Source: Sceloporus undulatus (lineage: Eukaryota; Chordata; Lepidosauria; Squamata; Phrynosomatidae). From it: 64,000 bases of DNA. The position numbers were made by a program, and so were the translations under genes. Below the pieces are notes generated by a model. The model was not told the DNA's origin. It did no database searches and saw nothing but the letters and a program-made list of their open reading frames with translations. The number at the start of each line of letters is the position of its first letter. Position 1 is the first letter of the stretch. The stretch lies in NCBI RefSeq assembly GCF_019175285.1, contig NC_056529.1, positions 22,061,853 to 22,125,852 of the forward strand, written 5' to 3'. Of the stretch, positions 1 to 9,900 are shown in pieces.

Positions 1-362
1 TCTGAGCATGCACAGAGCGCAGAACCATAGTCTCCCCCCTCAGAAAAATGTCACATCCCTTACACAGACTTCATGCCCAGTAAGGGGCTCTCTGAGCATG
101 CACAAAGTGCAGAATCACTTCCCTCCCCCAGACGAGTGCTATGCCCCTTATACAGACTTCATGCCCATTAAAGGGGCCTCTGAGCATGCCCAGAGTGCAG
201 CAGCATCTCATATCCTTTATAGGGACTTTATGCCCATTAAGGGAGCCCCTGAGCATGCACAGAGCGCAGAAAGATCACCTCTCCCCACACCAGAAGTGTT
301 ATGCCCCTTATACAGACTTCACGCCCATCCAGGGGGCCTCTGAGCATGCCCAGAGTGCCACT
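1..362. repeat. ~90-bp degenerate tandem repeat, about 4-5 units
   Basis: The motif TCTGAGCATGC recurs near 1, 91, 179, 248 and 339, giving periods of about 90, 88, 69 and 91 bases. Each unit also carries a block resembling TATACAGACTTCATGCCCAT. One unit starts exactly at the window edge, so the array probably continues to the left. Several frames stay open through it, but the unit lengths are not all multiples of three and no known protein is resembled, so I read it as non-coding minisatellite DNA. Confidence 0.8.
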
Positions 363-429
363 CCCCTCCCTCCCAGCGAGAGTGCCCCTGATCGTGGGCA
401 GAGGGCCCTGGCCCTACCAAGGAGGGCGG

Positions 430-720
430 AGAGGCGCCCCCTCGGACACTCCGCTTCCCTTCCGGCCATGAAGGCCCCTGAGTACAGCGCCACTCCACTC
501 CCGCCAGCAGCAACGAACCGCGCGCCCTGGGCCCCCATTGGTCGGCGCCGCAGACTCCTGGCCAATCGGAAGCAGCCCTCAGGCCGCCATTTTGTTTGTC
601 AGCTGGAGCGCTCCTTCCTTTTATATGTCCTCCTTCCTTAGTCAGGAAGCAAAGCCTCAGGCTGCCGCCGCCGCCGCCGCCTTGTGTGGAGAGAGCTAGG
701 CCCCAGCCAGGCTTCCCTTG
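430..720. promoter_or_regulatory. CpG- and CCAAT-rich candidate promoter, orientation unknown
   Basis: This is the only CpG-dense island left of the SPIRE2 island. It holds an inverted CCAAT box at 537-541 (ATTGG), a direct CCAAT at 563-567, a YY1-like CCGCCATTTTG near 584 and a GCC repeat at about 662-682. In mammals FANCA lies head to head with SPIRE2, so a divergent promoter would fit. No FANCA-like exon could be recognised on the minus strand. It may instead belong to an upstream SPIRE2 leader exon or an unknown transcript. Confidence 0.35.
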
Positions 721-874
721 AAAACACACACTGCATACTGTATAATAGGAAAATGAGTGTAATACAAACTTGTGAAGTATAGTCTGGTGATATACTAATA
801 TAACTAGACACACACACAATGTATATTATATTCTAGTGATATTCCCAGTGATTGGGTGGCATATAAATAAATCC

Positions 875-905
<31 letters not shown>

Positions 906-1915
906 CTATCACTATAATTTTAGTCTATCACCAGACTATAATTCACAACTTTCTATTAACATTTATATGTGTGTGTGTGAGTGTGTTTTCCAATGAAGAC
1001 TTATTGGGCCGCCTCTCCACAATGAAGCCTTGGGCTTAATTCCTGGCAACGAAGAACTTTAAGCTAAAAAGAAGGCCACAGAAACCACGCTTTCCTGGGG
1101 GAGCAAACCACGATTGTTGTGGCTTTCTAAGCAGCCCTTTTGGAGAACCCTCAAATTCAGTCCTTCTCATGAGGAAGAAGGTGGCCGGGAGTGTCCTGCA
1201 ATCCCTGGCTTTGACTCATAGAGAGGTGAGCAAATGTGTTGTGTGTTGGTTGCCAAAGCAATGCTATCGAGAGGAGAGGATAAGGGCTTGTAAATATTTG
1301 GCCATTGCAAACAATGATGGGGCTGGCAAGGAATGTGGGCCAAAGGATGGTGGCATTGCTAAGGGAAGAAGAGTTGGACCCTGCTTTGGGCCAAAGCCAA
1401 GCTCAAGACCCTTTGGGATGACAGCAGCTAAGGTCCAACACAACCCCCATCACCTTGTTGTGTTGTTTCTTTAAAAGTTGTGCTCTCCTTCATTGCCCAT
1501 CACTGCTAAGCAGCTGGACTGAGTTTGCACATCCAAGGCCTGCTTCACCTGGAATGGAATGAAAGCCCAGCCCAGAGATTGCGGTGGGTCTGTACAGACT
1601 AGCAAGGCTTTAATGGAAGGCTCTCTAGGTATGTGTGATGATGCTATTCAGGATGCCAGTTTTTGGTGGCAGCGCGTTCTTTCTCCATGCTGTAGAACAG
1701 GCTTCCCAACCTGGGCTGCGAGGTGGGATTTCAGGGACCAAGAGCAGCTTGTAGCCTTCTCTCATATTTTTCTGAATGAATTAGAAACTCATTGCTCAAT
1801 TTAGACTTGCATTTTATGCACCAAGTTAAATGCAGGAAACTCGGCTGCATCATTTGTGCGAACAAAATTAAAAGCTTATTTTTTAACGTTCGGTTTGTTC
1901 ACCCGCAGTATTATA

Positions 1916-2046
1916 CAGTGGTTCCCTTGGTATCTGCTGGGGTTTCGTCCTGCCCCCCCCCCCCCCCCGTCGATACCAAAATCTATGGATGCTCAAGTCC
2001 CATTATATACAATGGGGTATCATCATCATCATCATCATCATCATTG
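1916..2046 (+). mobile_element. Tigger/pogo-like DNA transposon, 5' half
   Basis: It begins TA|CAGTGGTTCCCTTGGTATC and contains the family landmarks GATACCAAAATC and GGATGCTCAAGTCCC. It carries a 16-base C run (1953-1968) and an ATC/CAT microsatellite (about 2018-2044), where a second copy of the same family takes over. The TA flank and terminal CAGT are typical of Tc1/mariner-superfamily pogo elements. Confidence 0.55.
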
Positions 2047-2256
2047 CAGTGGGTCCTTGGTATCCGCTGGATTCCCCATGGATACCAAAATCCATGGATG
2101 CTCAAGTCAAGATTATATACAATGGATGGTAAAATGGTGTCCCTTATATAAAATGGCAAAATCAAGCTTTGCTATTTGCAAATGTATACATACATACAAA
2201 TGCAAGCTGTGGATGCTTGAATGGCTACAGAACCCATGGAAAAGGAGAGATGGCTG
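2047..2256 (+). mobile_element. Tigger/pogo-like MITE, second copy
   Basis: It starts CAGTGGGTCCTTGGTATCC, repeats the GGATACCAAAATC and GATGCTCAAGTC landmarks of the preceding copy, and ends GAGATGGCTG|TA. No transposase frame remains. It abuts or is nested in the copy to its left. Confidence 0.5.
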
Positions 2257-3049
2257 TATGTGGTTCAATTTGGGGTTCAAAAATGAGAAGTTAGACTTCT
2301 TCATCTTCAAATATGACCTTATTTATGTAGAGGGTTCAGATATCAATCAAACCTTTCCTAGGGCATTGGATGCGAACCAGGGCTTTCAAATGTGTCCTTT
2401 ATTTGAAACTGAAAACAAACTCTTCTGTTTTGGGAAATCTGGTTTTGGCTGCTGCCTGGTAGAGACAAATGCTTCCACCCTGGATCCCAGGATCCTTTTA
2501 CTTTTAATGCTTTCTGGGTTTGGTTTCTCTTGAGGCGGCCCTTCCTTTCAGCTATTTGTCATCCCTGCTATTCTAAGGCTATTCAAAATGCTTTTTGAAC
2601 AGAGCAACCGGTTAGCAATACTGCAGTGATTCCCAAATTATGGGGGATGCCCAGATTAAAGAAAAGTATTGACGATTTTAAATGTTTAAATGCTGCATCC
2701 CCCCCCCCCCCCATGTATAAATCCTTTGTTTTTAGTGTTGCCAACCCAAACCAAAAGGGTCTAGTAGTTGTACTTGCAGGGCCTGGATGGAGAAAGTGAA
2801 AAGGCCATTTCTGGCCAGAGTGCTCTCTTGTGGGATGCTTCTCAAAGGGGTTAAAGGAGGAGGCTGGAGGATGAGGCGGTCATACTCTGGCTTGTGGCTA
2901 TTCCACCCTGCTTTGCTTGCCTTGGCCTGACTCCTGTTGGCCTCTCCGGTAAGAGAAGGGGACACACCATCCAACAAGACCAGAGTAGTATGCAATTCTG
3001 TCCTATTTGCTGTTGATTTTAAACCACTCTGCATTCCCTTTGGCTGCTT

Positions 3050-3366
3050 AGAGACCACTCTGGTTGAGCTCAGGGGCCTTGAAGTCCTGTTTCTCCTTGC
3101 TTTCAAGCCCCTCTGCGTGCGCTCAAAGGCCCTGCAATCCCTTTGGCTGCTCGGAAACCCCTCTGGGTTTGCCCAGGGGCCTCACAAGTCCTGTTTGCCA
3201 TTGCTTCTAAGCTCCTCTGCACATGCCCAGAGGCGCTGCAGCCCTGTTTCCCTCTTGCAGCATCTCAGCCTCTCTCTGCATGTGCTCTGGACTCAGAAGC
3301 CTCGCAGTCCTGTCCTGCCTTTTGCCTCCCAGCCGCTCTCTGCACATGCTCAGAGGCTCCTGGCAG
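3050..3366. repeat. ~50-64-bp degenerate tandem repeat 5' of SPIRE2
   Basis: A core resembling CTCTGCACATGCTCAGAGG recurs near 3057, 3108, 3158, 3212, 3269 and 3333, separated by blocks like AGTCCTGTTTGCC. The core is nearly palindromic and resembles the core of the repeat at 1-362. A good donor-like GCAG|GTAAGG closes the array at 3366/3367. Confidence 0.65.
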
Positions 3367-4025
3367 GTAAGGAGACTGACTCTGGAGCTTGGAAGCCACC
3401 CCTGGTCCTTCCTCCTCCTCCTCCTCCTCCTCCTTTGGGGCGGGCGGGGGGGAGGGAGGGAGGGAAGGCAGGTGGGTAGGCTTCCCCAGCGCCCCTCCTG
3501 CCTTGCTTCCTGGCCAGAGGCAGCGGAGCTCTCCTGCCTGCCTCTCCTGGGCTGCTGGGGACAGCGGCTCCACCATCAGCCCAGTCCTTTCCACCTTCCT
3601 CCTCTCCTGGGCTGCTGGACCCAGAGGAAGGCGCCCACTGGGGCTCCAGCCTCATCCCAGTCCTGGCCTTCTCTCCCTCTTGGCCTCCCAGCAAGCCTTC
3701 GCCCTCCTCCGCTGCCTTCTCTCCTGGGCTGCTGGGCAGAGAGGACGGACAAAGCAGGCCAGGGGCTCCAGCATCATCTGCCCAGCAGCAGCCCTCCTCC
3801 TGGCCTTCCTCCTCCTGGCCTCCCAGTAAGTCCTCCTCCTCCTCCTTTTCTGGGCTGGACCCAGAGAGGCTTGAGCCAGGCGTGCCTTGGGTCTTTCAGC
3901 ATCCCCTTCTCCTCCTCCTGGACCCCCGGGAAACCTTCCTGGGTGCGGAGCCAGGCGTGCCTCGGGGGGGGGGGGTGCTGAGCCTGCCCTGCTTCCTCCT
4001 CTCCTTCTCTTCCAGGCCTGCTGCC

Positions 4026-4043
4026 ATGGCTCCCCAGCGGTGA
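4026..4043 (+). promoter_or_regulatory. Five-codon upstream ORF in SPIRE2 leader
   Basis: ATG at 4026 in strong context (G at -3, G at +4) encodes M-A-P-Q-R then TGA at 4041-4043, 25 bases before the SPIRE2 start codon. If transcripts include it, reinitiation or leaky scanning would be needed to reach the main start. Confidence 0.45.
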
Positions 4044-4045
4044 CG

Positions 4046-4198
4046 ATGCCGCCGGCCCTTCCCTGGCCATGGCCCGACGGGCAGCCCCGGCCTCAGGAGG
4101 AGCCCCCAGCCCCCCGCGGGAAGAAGCCTCCTCCTCCTCCTCCGCAGCCCAGCAGCCGGGGCCCCCCTTCGGGGCGCTGTCCCTGGAAGAGGTGCTGA
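4046..4198 (+). promoter_or_regulatory. Upstream ORF overlapping the SPIRE2 start codon
   Basis: ATG at 4046 (A at -3) opens a 50-codon frame that crosses the SPIRE2 start at 4069 in another frame and stops at 4196-4198. Its product would be proline- and basic-rich. Overlapping upstream frames usually repress the main frame. Whether it is conserved cannot be judged from one genome. Confidence 0.4.
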
Positions 4199-4432
4199 AG
4201 GCCTACGAGCAGCCGGTCAACGAGGAGCAAGCCTGGGCCCTCTGCTTCCAGTGCTGCCGGGGCATCGGGGCTCCCAGGGCTGAAGGAGCAGCCGCAGCAG
4301 CAGCAGCAGGAGAGCCCCGCGAACAAGGAGCCCGGGGGAGATGGGGCCCCGCCGGACGCCTCCGGGACCCTGCAGACCTCCTCCTCCACAAGGACGGCAC
4401 CGTCTCGGCCCGAGGGGAGTATGGCCTGGCGG
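4069..4432 (+). CDS. SPIRE2: SPIRE2 exon 1 (start codon, N-terminal half of KIND)
   Basis: The exon opens with ATG GCC in strong context, then a Ser/Pro/Ala-rich leader, then [20 protein letters not shown], nearly identical to mammalian SPIRE2. An Ala run and a Gly/Arg-rich loop lengthen it relative to human. Donor GCGG|GTGAGT; ends in phase 1. Confidence 0.95.
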
Positions 4433-6942
4433 GTGAGTTCGCTTTCTCCTGGGGTCCCAAGGGAAAGGCAGGGGCTACCCTGGGCAAGTCACACCCTCTG
4501 GCCATGAAAAGCCCGGGAGAAGGGTGGCCTTAGCTTCTGGGAACAACAACCACATCCTCCTCCTCCTCCCCCCCCAAATGCACCTGAGGAAGTAGACTTC
4601 AGTCTAGGAAAGCTCAGGCTGCCAGTTGCTTTCTTTCGGTGAGTCTCAGAGGGGCTGCAAGGTCTCTCTACAATCCTCCTCCTCCTCCTCCTCATCAGAG
4701 GTCGTTGCAATATCTTCCCTGCAATAGCCCATGGTTATTAGTAATAGGGTTAGCCTTAATTCCCTATTATTACAATCTCTTCCTTGCACTTGCCTATCAT
4801 CATCATTATTATTAGTCCTATTACATATTATTGCAATCTCTTTATGCAATAACCCAGAATTATTATTATTTCCTATACTGCAATCTCTTCTCTGCAATGG
4901 CACATTATTATCATTGTCCATTATTGCAATCTCTTCCCTGCAATAGTACATTATTATTATTATTATTATTATTATTTCCTATATTGCTATCTCTTCGCTG
5001 AAATAGCACATTATTGTTATTCCTATTGCATATTATTGCAATCTCTTCCCTGCAATAGCCTGTTGTTGTTGTTGTTGTTATTATTATTATTATTATTATT
5101 TCCTGTGTTGCAATATTTTCCCTGCAATTGCCTATTATTATTATTATTATTATTATTGCAGTCATTTCTCTCCATTAGCCCCAGTGTCTGCCATCCACTT
5201 CCTACAGAGCAGCAAATGCCCTGCTGGACTTGTTCTCTTTCTCTCTGTTGCGGATGTTAGCCAAAATCCTGCTGTTATCTCCTGGCAAGAATAAATCCCT
5301 TGGATGAAACGGGTTTACCTATGTGTTGCCATTCAGCAATTAATTCAATAGGTCTAGTACTCTGTTCAGGACCAACCAAGAGGGTTCTAGCCCTTGTGTG
5401 TCTGACTCTTGTTGACCACCTCTTTAAAATCCTCAAATATAGACTGTTTATTTGTCAACAAATAACTGGGAGATGGGTGTTTTTGCTTCCAGTCCGGTGT
5501 GACCCCCCTGTCCTTTCCAGAGGGGCCTGTTTGCTAGTTGGCATTGGGGTGATTTTAATGGCATGCCAATGAGCAGACAAAAGAAAGACCCCCCTCTCCC
5601 ATGATGAATTGCCAAGCTTCCACTTCTTCCACTTCTTCTCTTTGCCAAAATCTCTCTTTGTAAGGCATAATTTTGCAAAGCGTCAACGTGTTCCTTAGGG
5701 TCCCCTCTTGATTTAAACCTCCATTAAGAATCATGCCAGGTTCTTCCATAAAGGAAACAGAATGCTAAGGGGCATGTAAAGGGGGATCATTTTTAATTTC
5801 ATTTTATTTTCAGACGATGGGGGTCAGGATCATAGAATTCTAGAGCCAGAAGGGACCACAAGGGTCATATAGACCGACCCCCCGGCATTCAGCTATATAG
5901 AATTGCAGGGAAATGTCCCTCCTCCAACCTTTGCTTCAAGACTTCCAGTGATGGAGAGTCTACCGCCTTTTGAGGCAGTCTGTTCATCTGTCCAACGGCT
6001 CTTGCTGTTCTTTAGATGAAATGTCTTTTCTTGTCATTTCCATCCATTGGTCCTTGCTCCAATCTCTGGAGCTGGGGGGGAAAAAGCTTTCTCCATCTTC
6101 TACATGGCATCCCTTCAGAAGGTTTTTAAAAACCACCTCTCCCTTCTGAGTCTAAGCTGGATTCATGCAGCAAAAGTATGCTGAATGCTGAGATAATAAT
6201 ACCTTGCTTTAGCAACATAAGCACCTCATGTCTTAGAATTAATTCTAAGATATAGATATATGTTAAAGATGCACATCCCTCCCTTTTAGTGTTTCTGCAC
6301 CACTTGGGACAGTGATCAACCATTAAAGGCAACAACATGCAGTACATTCCCCAAAATAATCCGTACAAACAGTTCACTAACATAAATACGGTGCTATTCT
6401 TTTGCACACAAGATTACTGCTTGGCGGTGGGTTTTCTCAGTTGTATTCTGGAGATTTGAGGGAGAAGATTGGGGGGAAAACTAGGTGCTTCCGAACTTTG
6501 AAAAGAAAATAGGACATATATATATATTTGTAGTTCAGGGAAGAGCCCTACGTATTTCTTGCTTAATGCATTTCTCTTTGGAAGGCTGAGATCGCTGTAC
6601 ATGAGTAATAGAAAAGATTTTTTCTGCTAAAGGGAAGAAGGAAATGGCAGAGAGGAGATAAATAAAATGCAGTGGCTTCTGAGGACCTGATGTTTTGTAG
6701 GAGCCTGGGCTTTGGGGGTTTCGTTTTTCCTTACCCTGCATTTTTCCTTTTCTTCTGTTCTGCATATTTAGAAGAGAATCCTCTGCAAATTAAATTTAGG
6801 AAACAGAGGCAACATCTGCTCTAGTTGTGAGGCTTAAAGGTAGCCTTGGTTAAGGGATTCTCTGCTCCTGTATGAATCTAGTAGAGTACCTATTTGTTGT
6901 CAACTGTGGCTTTGGAAAGGTGCTTTAAATGCAAACTGGTAC

Positions 6943-6983
<41 letters not shown>

Positions 6984-9900
6984 GGGTTGCATTTTGGACT
7001 GCAACTTTTAAGAGCTGAGAAGAGAAACATTTTTGGACTACAGCTTCCAGAATCCCCAGTTAGGGTTGTAATCTTCAATTGCCCCCCTTCCCAGCTCTGC
7101 TGTCTAACTGATGTAGGAAAGTACAATAACATCCCAAACCCACAAAACGGTGCTACCTTTACTGGCCAACTAAAATGCACAGAATATATGTTGCAAGCTT
7201 TCAAAGCTCCACTGGTTTCTTCAACGGGGGAATGATCATTGTGCCTCTGTGTGAAGGTCACAAAGGTATCCACAGATTGTGGGCAGTTCCTTGTAGCAAA
7301 CTATTTTTGGGGAGGTGAAAGTTTGGAGGAAACACATTCCCTCTGCCCTACATCGCACCCGCTTGCTCTCACGCAAGTCCAGAGTTGAAACTGCCCTGTG
7401 CCCCAGTGTTCTGGGTGGGACTCCTGGGCTTCTAATGAGTCCTGGATTATCTTTATTGCATGAGTGCAGAGGTCAGAGTTTCCGGCAAGGACACACACTT
7501 CACCTCTGTGGAATGCTTCTGATGTGCGTCATTACACTTTACGGCATTGCTTTGGTGCAATTGGGTGTCTCATGTGCCGCCCTATAAAGAATGGCAAGCT
7601 GGGCATCATTCATGCTGCTTGGCTTGAATACATTATGCACCTGTGCAAGACAGGTGTATCAGTCATTTATCAATATTTATTATGGGATTAGGAATCCTCA
7701 GTTCTTAGGGTGGAACCCAGTTTCTGGGGTCCCAGGCTGCATCTACACTGCAAAAATAAAGCAGTTTGATACCACTTTAACTGCCAATGTTAAATGGTAT
7801 GGAATCTTAGGATTTATAGTTTTGTGAAATTTTCAAGAAGGCTTTGCGCACTCTTTGATAACCAGCAAGCCGACCCTTGAGGCCCATATGGAGTCCAGTG
7901 CTCCTCCAACTATCTACTCTCAAATTATGCAGGTCTTTGCTTATAAGAACTTACTGGACTAAACGGCTGCTTCCAAAGCATCTTGAGAAGCAGCTCCACA
8001 TATAATACGTTGCAGTAGCTTGTTTCTGTTGACTTAGAGAACAATGTCAGACAGGGATAGCCGGGGAATTGTCTCCATCCTTCCCTAAAACTCCAGAAAT
8101 TTGCAACTAAAAGACATTAGGAAAAGGATATGCATGCAAAACTCTCATTTGGGTGTGTTTGTAATTGCTTATCTCTCCTGCGGGACTGTTTACACTCTCA
8201 GCCCAGTTCAAATACAACCCGGAGGCTTGTTGATGGTAGGCTGGCATGGTGTCGAGTTTGCTGTCACACCCAGAGTTGTAGGTCAAGACAAACCTTCATG
8301 CAACTGAAGCATCTGCTTCTCTGCAAACAGTAGCAAGCCTTTTTGTTGTTGTTGTCTTTACGCTGCCAACAACGTTGACCAAGGGCTGAGGGCAAGTTAG
8401 ATCTGGTGCCACCTTGTGTGTTTTTTGTCATCTTTAGTTCTTACCTGGCTTAACCTGGCTGCAACCTTGATCCTCAGGTAGAACCAGGCATGTTCCCATC
8501 GCCACCTTGAGATCCCTTCATGCTTCGCATGAATCCCAATGGCCCAGAAAAAATCTCTTGCCATTATGGATGTGTGCTACAAAGAGTCAGTGTGGAGTAG
8601 TGCTTTGAATGTTGGATTAGGACACTGAAGACCAGGGTATGAATCCCCACTTGACTATGAAAATCCACTCACTGTATTCTCCCCACTATGAGCCAACTCA
8701 TGTTTTGCAGTCTCCTGGAGAAGGCCTTCTCTCTATCCTTTCTCTCTCAGAGAAGGAAACATGGGAGAAGGGCCTTCCAGTCTCTGAGACTGCCTTCAAG
8801 ACTGGTTAGACCGGCACCCTCCTTACTGTCTTTCTGCAGGCAGGTGAAAACCTCCTTGGTCCAAAACACACTGCTGAAATAATCCCATCTGAGACCAATT
8901 TAACTGCCCTGGATCAGTGCTAAGGAATCCAGGGAAGTGTATTTTATTGTGGGACCAGAGCTCTCTGGCAGAGAAGGCTAAGTGTCTCACAAAACTACAG
9001 TTCCCAGAATTCTCTAGCATTGACCCAGGGTAGTTAAAAGCAGTCTCAATCTGGATTGTTTCTGCAGTGTGTTTTGGACCCTTCTTCTGGCAGGCTTTTG
9101 AGAATTAGCATATATATATATATGTATGTATGTATGTATTTTAGAAGGAAACAGACCTTTTATAATATGCTGGACTTTTATTTACTGTTGTTATGACACT
9201 GGTGGCTGTTTTGAACAGTTTCTTTTGAACTGGTTTTCATGTTTTTTGAAAGTTGGCTTGCTTTTTGACTCCCCCCCCCAACTGTGAATGTTTAATTTTC
9301 GGCTCTTGTAAGTGCTTGGTTGGCGACTGTTGTTCAAGTCCGTGGCCACGTTTTGTTGTTTGGAAATGCATTTTAAAAAGAAGAGATGCAGAGTAGAGAG
9401 AGAGTCCGCTGAAAAAGATGATTTGATTCTTGCAATTAGCCCAATGCATTTTGGTCTAATAATATTTAATGGCCTTCTTCAAGGCCTAATAAAAGAAAAA
9501 GAATAAAGGATAATACATAAACGACAAACATTATAACAGGAGATGAGTTACAATTTGCAGCATCAGTTTTGTGTGTGTATATATATATATATAGGTTACA
9601 TCAAGATGCATGTGAAATGTCTTGGTTTTTGAAGTCTATTAGCCCCAATAATGTCATTAAGTATTACTAAGCTGAAACGTATTGGGCTAATTGCAGTAAT
9701 AAAGTCCTCTTTTTCAGTACCCTGAGACTTTTTCTCTTCTCTGCTTCCCTGCAGATGCATTTAGCCACTTTCTAATGGTACAGTATTTAAAAACCCCAAC
9801 CCTCTCCTAGTAATCCCCAGAGAATGCAACACAGAGAGAACGGCACAGCAGAGGTAATTGGTTTTTAGTATGTTTTCTCCTCCGCTGCTTTGATGTTCTA

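Larger units (their letters stand above)
721..3049. other. Upstream non-coding DNA
   Basis: No gene was recognised. Visible content is a TTA microsatellite at about 877-903, two Tigger-like transposon pieces (1916-2256) carrying a C homopolymer and an ATC/CAT microsatellite, and a second C homopolymer at about 2699-2712. Open frames of about 100-220 codons here match no family I know and run through these simple repeats. Confidence 0.6.
3400..4460 (+). promoter_or_regulatory. SPIRE2: SPIRE2 CpG island, leader and promoter region
   Basis: GC-rich, CpG-containing DNA surrounds SPIRE2 exon 1. Left of the start codon it is built from degenerate units of about 60 bp marked by CTCCTGGGCTGCTGG at 3543, 3603, 3721 and a looser copy near 3846. 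A perfect donor-like GTAAGT lies at 3826-3831 and an acceptor-like CTCTTCCAG ends at 4015, so a short leader intron is possible. No TATA box is evident. The exact transcription start cannot be placed. Confidence 0.5.

Noticed and set aside
308-819. Minus-strand frames as FANCA exon 1
   Set aside because: Expected by mammalian synteny, but no part resembles the FANCA N terminus; the frames are Gly/Arg-rich reads of a CpG island.
1856-2533. 225-codon open frame
   Set aside because: It includes a polyproline and polyhistidine run made by a C homopolymer and a CAT microsatellite inside Tigger-like elements; no known domain.
3223-3981. 252-codon open frame upstream of SPIRE2
   Set aside because: It is Leu/Pro/Ser-rich translation of CpG-island tandem repeats and a TCC microsatellite, without family resemblance, and ends before the SPIRE2 start.
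4911-5165. Poly-isoleucine/asparagine minus-strand frame
   Set aside because: It is translation of the TTA-spaced tandem array and has no coding character.
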